From the NCBI GenBank assembly GCA_963669155.1, contig OZ022581.1, forward strand, positions 18,752,527-18,816,526: a DNA stretch of 64,000 nt. Reading direction: 5' to 3'. The stretch is from Arbacia lixula. Lineage: Eukaryota > Echinodermata > Echinoidea > Arbacioida > Arbaciidae. Made by a program: the position numbers and the translations under genes. Numbering within the stretch: the stretch's first letter is position 1; each line of letters opens with the position of its first letter. The notes below the pieces were generated by a model that was not told where the DNA came from, did not search any database, and was given only the letters and a program-made list of their open reading frames with translations. Shown here piece by piece: positions 1-13,300 of this stretch.

Positions 1-535
1 TCACATTTTGCACAAAAATGATACATATAGATGATGAAATGATTGATGAGTGATTGCAATCAGTGACTGCATTGGATTGTAATTAGTTGCAGAAAGCTGT
101 CAATTTGGATTTCACTGAGAGTTATGATCATATATACTATCAATACTTTAATCAATGAATATACTGACTAATATATCAATACTTAGAGATAACGAAATAC
201 GACCTGACTATGGGGCTAATGTCAAGGCCTGAAATGGAGTTTGCAATAAATTGCAATAAATTGCAATAAATTGCAGTCAGCTGTCAATTTTATGTCAGGC
301 TCTACTGTATCATAATCAGTTCAAGACCAGATAATGTGTGATGAGAGTATTAATTTGATTGAGTTTCTCTAAACTTCAATGTTGTACAGAAGGAGCTTTT
401 ATGACGTATCATGCTAAGACCTGAAGAGGACGTTGAGGGCAATTCTTTGCGAATAGCTCTGCAAAGAGGCAAGTTTTGTATTAAACATGTGGAAATGAAA
501 CAAATTTAATTTCAATTCAACCAATGGACACACAC
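1..535 (-). other. Start of RBL intron 14
   Basis: No coding match. The only structure seen is a run of the 10-bp unit TTGCAATAAA, three times and part of a fourth, at 240-275. Confidence 0.6.
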
Positions 536-3500
536 CTGAAGTGGAAGAGACAGTGACAGATTCTGTTTGGCTGGAAGACGGACTTGTCGTCGACGGTGGT
601 GATGACGACGATGATGATGATGAAGGAGCAATCGACGAGGCCACTGCGTCGCTTGTGAAGAGACGACGTCTAGCGCTACCTGGCGATGGGGAGCTGAATC
701 TGTCATGGGCGGAGGTCGGTGACTGCAGAATCGCTTCAGCTAAGAGTAGATGGAGAAAAGCAAAAGTGATGACAGTCAACTACTACAAACAAGGTGTATT
801 ACCATTGTTCAAATTGAAGCAAAATGTGAATGATTTTCACAACGCAAAAATAAAAACACAAATTTGGTAGATTGTTTATTAATCTATCCAGGGCTGCATG
901 CATAACCGCCATCGCTTCTAGCTACAACTAACTAAAAATGGGCGACCTATGATATGGATGTAACTGTAAGCACCACAATCATCAATAGCTAGCTAGTTGT
1001 AGGTGCAGTGTGTCTCTCATTGATATATGAAAACGATGCGTTGCGATACAAAATGGTCGGGATTGTTGCAATTTGGGAAAATATCTGATACAAAATTTTG
1101 GCCGACCATAGAAAAAAAATCCACACATAAAATGGCGCTATTGATAAAATTAATGGTACATGGTCACATTTGCTCTGGGGGGGGGGGGGGGGGCTCTTAT
1201 AAAATATCTTATGATCTTAAGACATAGAGTATAACGTACCTCTTCCGCCCAGCTGCACAACCCTCTTGTGTATGACTGGTGAGAGCAGTGTTTGCCCCTG
1301 ACTCCCCGCCGTTGTGATGGTGATGGTGCCCTTTCCTCCTGTGACCGTGACTCCACCCCCTCCTCCTCCTCCTCCTCCTGCTGCTCCTGCTCCTCCTCCA
1401 TCCGTCTGGCCTGGTATCGTGACCTCCTCGCACGTCGGCACTCCCTGCCCGCCCTCTGCTAAGAGCTCCCAGAGCGGCGAGTTGCTACGCCAGGCACGCT
1501 CCTGCAAGATGTCCTCTTCAATCTGTTTCCGAGTTAAATGTCAAAGTTACTTGAGATATAACATCTTCTTTGTAGGTTCCCAAGGAAAAAGATCTTTTCC
1601 AAGTTGTTAAACGAGTTGCTACGTCCCTCCACAATCCATTTGGAAACAATCATGTTTTTTTGCAGTTAAGTTTTTAGGGCCTCTTTAATGGTGAAAGATT
1701 TTATAAGATTTTTTAAACCCGATATGCTTTTATTCTGCTCTCATTGGCAATTTTTTCAACCTCACAATTGGTAACAGAATGGAGCATCTATTTCATGGAC
1801 AGAAATAAAAGCAATTAAACTCTTTTCGGGTGATTCATAATTTTTGTTTTACCTGCATACATGATGTCTCAGCCAACTTAAAGGGGCTTTTCACAAATCA
1901 GATATCCAGATTGTTTGGAATGGGTAGCATATTTACTCACATAGTTGAGATGCTTGACGATGTCTCTTGACAAGCCCTCTTCAGCTCGGAGAATGAGCTC
2001 AATGACCTTATAAAAGTGGAATGCTGGGATTTCAAAGGCGTCGATGATCCAAGGAAACGTCCTAAAATGAGGATAATTTGCAAGAGCAATAAAAATGTCA
2101 ATAATAATGTGAAATTTTCATAGAGCGTATGCTAGAAAAACTCTCTCTAAGTACATTTAAGAGAGCTGAAAGCAATGAAATGAAGTGAGGGGAGAGGGAC
2201 CCACCCACCCCCCCCCAAAAAAAAAAAAAGAAAAAAAAAGAGAGAAGAGAATACATGATTATAAACACTGAGCAGCAGAAACGAATGATTTAGGAGAAGA
2301 CGGGTAAGGGGTTCACTGGTACAATTGATATTGCTTAAGTGCCATCATCAAGAAAGAAATGTAATCCTTTGGAACATTGGGTTTACACTACATGTATCTC
2401 AAGGAGATAAGTTGAATCATTTTGTGATACATTTGGGACATTATTATCATCACTATTATCATAACCCTTTTCAATAAGAAATATCATCAATTTCATATCA
2501 TATCCACCCTTGTTGTCATCGTCAACATTAAGCCAGCCCCATCATTGTACAAATAATCACCATCATCAAGATAATCAACACTATTGTCATGATTTTCAAC
2601 TTCATCCTTTTCATTATCATCACCATCATTCTATTCATTAACGTAACTCTGATGAGCTTCCTACACATTGCCATCATATGCATCCACACTCCAGCAGTGG
2701 TAATGTCTTTGCAGTGATCATGGCTTACCTCTGTGAGTTGTAGGCAAACATGACGACTTCCAGGCAGCAGGCAAAGAGTGATCGGTGGAAAAGCTCATGC
2801 TCCAGGAGATGCTGAAAAAGGACAAAATAAATTCATCAGCTCAAAACCTGCAGCATCTAGCAAACAGCATACAGTATGATGAACTTTAATCACTAGTTTA
2901 TAAATGAACCAGTGCTAAATGTATCGACTGCAAAATAAGGTAACATGGTGTGCAACAGAATATGTACAGCTGAAGTAATTTTTGTTGGCAATATTGTGAT
3001 AAATTTCAAGTATTGCTTTAATAACACAATTTCATAATCATTACTGATGTAAAGTTGTTGGTTAGTTTCGCTCCACCATTTTAATACAGATCATGATATA
3101 CTACCATTTTATTATAGAACATGAATAGTTGCCTGCGCTTTATTTTCTAATCTCCTTCATTGCTGATACCTCTATTTCTGAGCAGCTCTTCTCAGAGCTC
3201 TTTCGAAAGAATAAACCCCAAAATCATCTGAGGACTGACACATGGCGTACCATGAAGTTCATTAATGTCATGAAGTTTGTTGAGAAATATGTGAGAAGAA
3301 GCAGCTTTTACAATTCTACATACTGCATAAAAGGGAAAGTCATCCCATAATACACAGTGTAGCGAATGTTTGCATCCAGTCTAGCGTACCGGTGTATGAC
3401 ACTGGAAGAAGACAAGACTGCACAAACAAATCTCGATGTCGCTGCACAGGTTAAGGGACAACTTTCACCTATGTGGTATGGAGAATTAGTTTACCCTCGT

Positions 3501-6500
3501 AGACAGAGGTCAGAGGTAGAGTGCCAAGGCAGAAGCTCATCTGGCCGTTACCTTGGCGATTTAATTAAAAAGGGTGCCCTCGTTACTCACCGAGAGATTC
3601 TTGAGTCTTTTCTTCTCAGCCAGCATGATGTTCTCCAGGGCCTTGTAGTACAGACACTCCGCCATTTTTAATCTCCTCTTGGCAAAGTCCAGGGGTGACC
3701 CTGTCCTCCCTTCCTCTAAAGCCTGTGAGATGAAAAAAAATCATGCTCATAAACTTCTTGTCTTTGCCCTGAAAAAATGTCATATTTGTGAGCTTCTTAA
3801 AGTTCAGGGGTTAAAGTTGGAATAAGTATAGGACCCATGTTAAATGAATTCTCTTCAATTACAAATATAAAGAATTGGTACGTGACACTAATATTGACAT
3901 AAAAAAGTAAATCAACCCCCTCAGTACCAAGCCATGAAAACTCCTTTAACTTAGTACACATTAATTCCCCCATAGAACTGAGGGGGCAGATGAAAGAAGC
4001 TTTCAAACGTCTATAATAAATATTTTCTAAATGTCATAACCATGCAGCACAAGAGCAATGGGGTCCCTCACCTGTGTGTACTTCTGGCAGAAGACCCCGC
4101 CCATATCCTTGACCCTCTGTGCGATCCCTGGGGAGGGGTCATCTGGGCACTCCTTGAAGATGGCCGCCAGGGCCTCGCTGACCCCTCCCCCGTCCTGCTT
4201 TCGGCCAGTCAGTAGGGCCTGGAGCCGGCTGACCGCCTGGGTGGCAGTGGACACGGGGGTGATCGGGTGGTCAGCCTGCTTCTCCCGCAGGTAGCGTCGG
4301 TTGGTCAGGGGTGTGGGTGGGCACAGCTCTTTGGTCTGGGGGGTTGGGGAGAAGAGAGAGAGAGAGAATGAAAATGGTGCAATGGTGCACTTCTTTGGTC
4401 TGTCGAGAAAGAAGAACCCACATCAGAGAGAGAAAGATAGCTTGTGAGCATAAAGAGCTTTAAAGACTGACTATCGTGAGCTTGTAGATGGCTGATGGTC
4501 GGCACCTTTACATTCACCATCATATGTGTTGTATTGTTCAGGTTTGCAATATCATAAATAAATGCAAAAATCTGAATAAAGCACACAGATTTTATTGACA
4601 TTATACCTTTCTCAATCATTTTTTGCAGTTCTGAGGAAGAGTAAATGAATCAAGCAAAATCAAGCGCAAATTGGTAGATTTTTGTACCAGTAAAATGAAT
4701 GTGTGCCTTTTGGCTATTCCACATACAAACCACTCTTTACAATACCTTATGAATGGAGGGTTTCTTTATTAATAAGGAGCGGTTATTCAGTTCTTCCAAA
4801 CTTCACTTCAATTTACCTTCTGATTGGACGGTTTCTTCATGGCCTCCGCAGTCTCGATCAGGGTGCGTGATTTCGACGGAGTTCCTATCTCTTCATCTGC
4901 ATCCTTGTCAAGGAATATCCTCTCATCAAAGTCGCCGATCGTCAAGACATACTCCTCATACCGCTTGCAGATGCTCTTGCTGCAAGGACACAACAGAACA
5001 CGTTTTTGATAAAGATTCACCCTGTCATTTATTGTGCATATAATACTAAATCAGATCATATGTAAATACACACCTTGCACTTTATAAACTGCTATTGCTT
5101 TCCACAAACCTTGAAACAAACATTACTAAAGTTCACAAGCTGCCAGGATTGTGGGACTTGATTCTTGCAATCTGATTGGTTCAGTGCATGATATTCTCTC
5201 TGGGATATTACACCATACGACTAACATTATACTAACATGTGAAAATATAACAGGATCAAGTGATACAAAAACTCTTGTTGCAGTAATGTAAATTGATTTC
5301 ATACAAATAATCCGCTACAGGATAGTTTTGAAATTACAACATTGATGTAAACCTGTGTAAAATGGGCATAAAACTAATATTTTAGTGAATGTCATACTTA
5401 CTAGTTTGACTCAAAGTTTGTTGTGTCTAGAATGTTGGACAGCTTCTTAAGAGTGCCTTCCAAATCCTGGAAAAAAAAAAGAGAAAAAGAATGCATACCA
5501 TACTTTACCAGAAAACATTGTTTGGTAAAATTAAGACATTGAGTATGCAGAACAACCAAAATCATATCAGAAGTAATTTGTGTGCATGGACCATGCTGAG
5601 AGACTTGCAATGTACATTTAAGCTTATCAGTAGGTCCAATGTTCTTTGCAAATAATATTTTGACATATTAAGTCATATTTTATAAACAGAGCATTCCATA
5701 AGCATGAATCATTCATATTATGAGAACAAATATATAGGCAAAGAAGTATGCTGCCAAGACACACACTGTACTCAGTGACTCATCAAAGCCTTTGATTTCA
5801 AAATAATGAGTTTAAAAATAAACAAGTGAGTCTTGGGAAAAAAGCATTGTTCCCAGAATGGTTGTAACAAAGAGACACCCTGGGAAGAAACAATTGACTG
5901 GTATTCCTACATGGTGGGCTGATATATCATGACATATACCATTACAATATAAATACCAAAAATAAAACATGGGAAGTAGTTGAAAATCTTGCAATACTAC
6001 TTCAATCTCCATGGGGATCTATATAGAGATGCATAAATCATTACAGGACCATTCATACCAAAATAAGTCAAAAGATCCACATTCATACCATATAACCCTA
6101 CAGAACTTACAATGCCTGACTAAATCCTGGGAATAAGAGAAAGGACTAGAGTTTGTACGTCATCCTCTGTGCCGTTCTGTAAGGGTAGCTTCCCATCAAC
6201 AATGCTACAGAACTGTTCATGTCCATCTGAAACACTGGAGTGCCAATACCCGACAAAAAAATGGAAATAAGTCTAAGTCTAAATGTTCCTTTCTCATCCT
6301 CTATGACCTTCTGTATGTGCTGCTTCCATCAGTGCTCATTGATAGATTCCTATCTAAAATGCTACAGAACTGTTAATACCCTACTAACACCTGGGAATAA
6401 GTCTAATAATTGGGTCCCTACCTCATCCTCTATGAGCTTCTGTATGTGTGGCTTCCACCAGTGCTCATTGATAGACTTGGCCTCCAGCACCAGTCCATCG

Positions 6501-7342
6501 TGAACCGCACAGAGCTGGTCAATGATGCAGGGGGCCTCTGAGGGGACCCGGTAGTCACGGCTGTTGTAGCCCTCTGGAAGTCCTGAGGACGAAGAAGTCA
6601 TTCAAATATACATAAACATATGTCAATCTAAAATCTCGACACTGTGCTTTAGTGTAGTGTAAAGCACATGTACGTCACCGATGACGTAATCTCCAATTGA
6701 ATTGTCAATTGCACCAAAATTATTCAATTTAAAAAAAAAAAATAATAATTATGCTAATTAATGCATAAAATCATAATTTGCTTGTAAATCTTTTAATATA
6801 TTTATATATATATTTAAATTCAGTCTTTGCCTGGCTTCCAAGATACGTTAATATTAGTTAAGAAACCTCTGTGAAATAAATAACATGTAGCAATAAAATG
6901 TGTTGTAGTTAACATGGGACTATGATCGGATGGTACTGAGAGGGTTTCAAGATGGTGGTACCCTGAATACCAAGGGGTGGAGGTGATCAGGGGCAGTGGT
7001 TTTTGGTGATGAGGTATTGGCTTACAGGTACCTTGGACACCAATGTGGGTCAAAGAGGCCATGGCTGTTTGTGAATACCATGCTAAAATTGAACTTTGTA
7101 TGGGTGACTAGTGGATGATTGAGAACAGGAATACAGAGTATAAGGGTAAGAGGGTGATAGGGATGGATGGTTGAAAAGACTGAAAGGGGCGGTGGATAGG
7201 GGCAGAAAAGGGAATGGAGAAACAGAGGGGGAGAGACGGTATTAGAGATGAAAAAAAGAGAGAGGGGGGGGGGGCAGATAGAGAAAGTGAGGAAAAAGTA
7301 GGGAGAAGAGGGGGATAACACAAAAGAAGATATGATGTACAC

Positions 7343-7390
<48 letters not shown>

Positions 7391-10300
7391 AAGGAGAGAG
7401 AGTAAAAGCAAGAGGCGAGGTAGCAGGGAGATGGTTGATTGTCAGATTTTCATGTACTGGTATGGCTAACCTTGAAAGTCAGGGTTCAGGAGGTCCCGCC
7501 TGTTGGCAAGCACAGCATTGGCAAACATGAGATCCAAACTGCAGAGCAGGAGATGGTAGGAGTTTACCAGGTCATCACTGATCGCTGGAAAGTTGCCTGC
7601 ACAAATGGATAAAAATAAAAATAATACAAATATTAATATTGGACATTTCATTGATTAAACCTATCAGATAAATATGATTCCTGTGTCCTGGGCCAGGTTG
7701 AATTTTGGGTTTTTAATGGCATTTTCTAACTAATTTGGATACAGCCATTGTAAATGTTACCATATCAATATCACTGAACATCAATGTACATGTATGTAAC
7801 ATTGCTTTGGGGCATGAGAGCATGTAAATTCAAATCACCAAAACAGCATACTCAATAGTATTATGATACAGTAAATCATTTGATAATTTCAGGTAACATG
7901 TGTTTACATCAGGAGGAACCCATTAAAATCAGCAAAGGCTTATACAAGGTGACTAAAAGAAAGAAAAAAAAAATCATTTGTGAGACAGCGCTGTCTCAGC
8001 TGTAACACAGGCTTTTGAAGTAGTTACATAGTAATATATTTGTGCACTAGTATCAGAGCACAGCATACATTTTACAGTAATATACACACATATACCCCCC
8101 CCCCCCCTTTCTCTCTCTCTTAATGTACATACAGGTAGCTAATAAAAAATATTTATTAATTATGTTAATATAAGTACTCCATTATAGCATTGCATTTCCA
8201 CATTCATAAATATGCCCAGCACACAAAGATAGAATTTGAAAATGCTTGTGATTCAAAAACTTCAAACATGTACATTTATAAATACTTACATGTACGAACA
8301 TGAAGTGTGTCAGTCTCCTAGTGTAAAATTGTTACTCTGACCGGTGTACATGTATCACTACACTTTGATTTGTGAATGGAATTAATTCTTTATCAGCATC
8401 ACCCACCCTACAGATCTAGACAAATACATTTCAGCATGTCTCAACTTGCACAGTGAGTTGATGAGCTTTGCACCCTTAAAAGTTACAACAACAATAATAA
8501 TCTGTTCCAAGACAGGTCATAAATTTGTCATCAATTTGGTTTAAGAGCTTTAAATAAATTTCACTGAACAATGCAAAGTCTGGATGCAGAGATAAAACAA
8601 ACTAAGACATGTACACTTATGAAGCTTGATGCAAAGTTTGGCAATTATATTTCTGATTAAAAACAAACACCCTCTTAATTGTACTATGGGACTATGAATG
8701 ATGTCTGTTTACATCTACATCTGCATTTCCATGGTGTAACTATGGAGCTATAAGCAAGTTTATATCCATTAAAACATTATGAAAATGCTTACACCTGTAT
8801 CTGAAAAATAAACTTGTATACATGTGCAAATTAACAACATAGCATTTATCATATTTTGAGCATGTCTGATTCATCACTGAATGTTCTTCAACAACCAACC
8901 AGTAAACAGTATATCTAACCTAGCAGCTGACAAGTCCAAACTTGTGGGCCCTATTACTCCGCCTCTATCTACTATGTTTACGCTTGCCAGGACATACACA
9001 CAATGGAAGTGTGCTTATGAATGGACATCAGGGTGACCACAAGCACTCTGCGTGACCCAAACCACTCAACCATGCCTTTCCCTTGAGAGTTGCCAATCAC
9101 AACACACCATCTAGGCATGTTGGAAATGTACCATGTGGAAATCAATAATGGCCAATAACGGGGGTTGAAGATTGAGATGAGATGTACATATACTATGGTC
9201 TATGGTATACAATGTTCCACGTTACCACGATTTACCATACCACATTTCAATGTTAAAAATACCATATTTCCACAGAGTATTCATGTATCAATGGCAAAGC
9301 AGTACAGCACCCAATGAAAAAATAAGCATGAGGACTTTTCAGTCCCAAGCACAGTATAGACCCAATGAAAATGTGTTCCCATACGATGTGTTTGCTTTGA
9401 TATCACACTTGAACTGTACCCCACACACATTTTTAGGTGGTCTATCGTAATCGACAGATTACCTTCTCATTTCATTACAATTTTCTTTCTTTAATATCAT
9501 TTATTTCTATGCAATGCCACCTACATTTTTGTGTCATGTATATCTCATCAATGCACATGTCCTGTTTCATCAAATTTTTATCATGTACAGTATAGGTATG
9601 TTTATAACATGTGAACTTGTTTTTCAAGATCACCATGACCATGACATCATCAACAAGCACTTTAATGAAAATCTATTACTTCATGTAGCTCTAGAACTAA
9701 TGAAATTTAACAGGCATAAATTTAATGACATGAAAATTAATTTCAAGGAGAAAAATGTGCGCGTACAACTACGTTAACGCAAAATTTAAAAATGCTCCAA
9801 ATCAACTAGAAATTGTTTTTCATATGTTTTAGGCCATTTCAAGCATTTCAAAACAATCTTTCTTTCCAGAGGTAGGAAGAAGTGGAACTATCAGGAGAAA
9901 AAGGACAACCAAAGAAGCACCATGTTTCATGCTGAACGGGACAAAATATACCATGGTATAAAACTGCGGCTCCTTCCTTTTCCCTTTCCCTATGCTACCT
10001 TTGACCTGAAGTGCACTTCTACCGTAATTTAAATGGTAGTTACTTAAGTAAAAATGGTTAATTTCACTGTTTTAATTCATGCAAAGTTTGCGAATGATCC
10101 TCACACCACAAACATTTTATTGTACATATATTTTCGACTATTCCTTCTTGTCTTGCACACACATGCTCTGCTTCAGTGAGCAAGAATGCGCAACAAATGG
10201 GCAGCATATATCTCAGCGCTGGGCTCATGAAATTGTATGCGAACTTGCAAAATGGTCAGCAAAAGTATATTTACAAGAAATATACCACATTCATATAATA

Positions 10301-13300
10301 ATAACTACCAGTATGCAGTTCGCTCCTCAATGCTTACAGTACACACAATATAATTATTTACAAACTTATCAATGAATCATCTATAACATTATGCGAGCAG
10401 TCAAAAACATTTGCAGGTATACCATACAGGTACATGTATTCTACACAAATTGCTATGTGATTCCAAATGTAACTTTAATATCTAGGACAAAAGTTCTCAA
10501 TAAGTATTCCATAGTTTGTGCCATGCATGACCACTGATATTAAATGATAGAACTTCACGAGACAAGCAGAGAACATTTCCAGTTCTCAAAAGTTCAAATG
10601 AGCCAAATAATCGATTCACTTCTTGAATGAGCAAACAACATTGAGTTGGTGCTGTTACATGTAGCCTACATGCATGTGACAAGCATACTGAATAGTGACA
10701 ACTACATATGCAGGTAGAAAGGGCACATTTTGTACACAGCAATCAAGCATTTTCCAGTGCATGTGTCATACAATCTATCAAGCACATCATGATATAGCTA
10801 AAAATAAATGTATCTTCACCAAGAAATTGATGCATACAGGAAGTATGCACTTTACTTTTAAGCAAAACACTAGTATCTTGTACATTCATAGCAGCACTCC
10901 CAATCACCTAACGGTTTGAGATTTAATCATTTCAGGATTAAATATGGCATGCAATGAGTCGCAAACTGACAACCATTTGTGTACGTATGTGCACATTCCT
11001 CAACTATCAACTGAATAAACCTTCTTCGCATACAGATATTATCATTAAAGGAGGGATTGAAGACAATTTTATGGATTGTTGTTTGTGTGATTGACACCCA
11101 GCATTTATGCTATAATAATATGCATGCATTGCTCCCGGGCCAGACGTCATATGTACACTCACAAATGGGAGAAAACAAACTGTTCTTGCATATGACACTC
11201 AAAAGTGCACTGCATACTTTGCTAGCTAGCTAGTGTGCGACTGCAAGAACCCCCTTTATTTTATACGGTACCTGTACCCCATCAACAGCACTAGTACAAA
11301 TATGCGCACAGCAGTGTGAGGTGCATGCGCTTAGTGATGAAGAATGTAAGGCAATATTTGTGTGTGTAGTTAAATTCGTGACCTTTCAACAATTTGTGAA
11401 ATTTGCGAGCATAAAATCCTTGCAAAAGTAGCAGCTTTGGCAAACATGAAACTTGCTACATGTCAGCAGTAAAGAGGCGTGCCCACCTTCTAGAAACACT
11501 AGTATGTGTATGAAATTTTATTTTTGATCTAAAATTACAGTCCTTTTTACATCTGATCACCATAGAGTTTATTGTAACATGGAAAACATTACCTTTAATA
11601 TGATAAATATGCATCCCAAACACATCACACCCTTGAAGATTACAGACATGAACAACTATGAAATAGAAGAATTTCTAGTTCTAAAATTGAATAATCAATA
11701 ACTCACCTTTCACCAATACAAAGATTGTCCAGCAAAACGAGAAGACATCTTGACTGGTGCATGGCAGCCTCCTGTGGAAGAAAGGTTGAGAACATTAATA
11801 AAGTTCCAAAACCAAACCCTCAAACAAAATCTAAACACTGAAAGTCCATGCGTGACTTATTATTATTAAAATCATCATGGGAGCTACAATGCCCTGAGCC
11901 CGTATATCATTAATTCACTGATGTGTCTATGGGAAAATACACTGGGGCTTACGAAAATTAGTCCCTGAAACATAAAAAGAGCCCCCGTGTAAATGCAATG
12001 CGTTACCACATTTTTTGTTTTTTCTGCAAGTTTCTGTGCATTCTGATGTTATAACATCAGGCTTCAAAAGTAAACTCAGTACATATCCTCATACTATCCC
12101 CATGTAATGTGTACACTAGCACTCATGGCAGTCAAAATATGAGTATACATGGGCTCAGGGCGATTTACCCCCCGCAGTGCCATAAGAGGAAAGCTCCTGT
12201 GAAAAATCATTTTCACACAATAGGCTTTAATGCGTTACATGGTTCAGGGTGTCATGACATCAGGATTGGAAAGTAGCTCTTGCAAATAAACATATGATTT
12301 TCCCCTCACTCATAATTGTTTTGACAATATATAAAGCCATGAACATAGGACATACTTGTGCAGCTTGTGAAAATCAAATCTCTTTCAAGCTTTGACAGTG
12401 TCATTGTTTGTGGCTCAAGTACAATATGCAGTCCCAGTATGATAGGCATTTTTTTTCAATAAACCAGTCAATTGCTTGAGTGTGCAACATCTCATCCTAC
12501 TGAACTTTCAGAAGCAAGACTGGGACATTGTTAACTACCCTATTTTGTTGATCACTATCACTCATTTTAGTATCCTATGAAGGCAGTTGGCTTTCAAGCA
12601 GGCATGGTTTCATGAATATGACCCCTGATATTTGTCAGCAAACCTGTGTTTTAGGGGGATAAATTATTTCAGGTTGTTAACTTCAGCCTCGGGTTATGGT
12701 TTGGCTTAGAGCTAGGATGTCTTAACCCTAACTCAAACCCTAATGTTATGCCGAAGTTAGCAACCTACAATAATTAAATCCCCTAAAACCCAAGCTTACT
12801 CATTGGTCTGTCTACGCACCTGTGTTTTCTGCTCCGAGGGGGCCTTGGAGTAGGGTCCCCTGCTTTGAAGATGTCATAGAAGATTGGCTGGTACTTCTTG
12901 AAGATGACGGTGGACACAGCAAAGTTCCTCTCGAGCCGGTCAACTTTGTCTCGAAACTGTTGGGGCAGGTTGGCCATGTCTGCCCATTTCTTCATCTTGT
13001 TGAAGAACTGGATGACGCTGTCAAGAACAAGCCAGAGGGGATTGTAAGTCAAGTAGCATGTCAGCACAGTTGAACAATTGCATAGGGGCTCAGTGTAATT
13101 TAGCCCCAGAATTACACTTAGTTTCTGTGTGAAAACTTGGCTCTTTTCTTGTATGGTTTCAACACACTATATGGTTCTGAGTGTTCCTTTCAAAAGGGAA
13201 TGTCACATTCACGCTTTATTTGCTATTTGTATAGAGGAGTCTGAGATCAACTTCTTAGTGCTGACTGCAATCTGTTGCAGTTAACCCTCTTAGAACCAAG

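Noticed and set aside
1314..1610. Plus-strand Pro-rich frame opposite RBL exon 13
   Set aside because: Shadow of the Gly run in the real exon.
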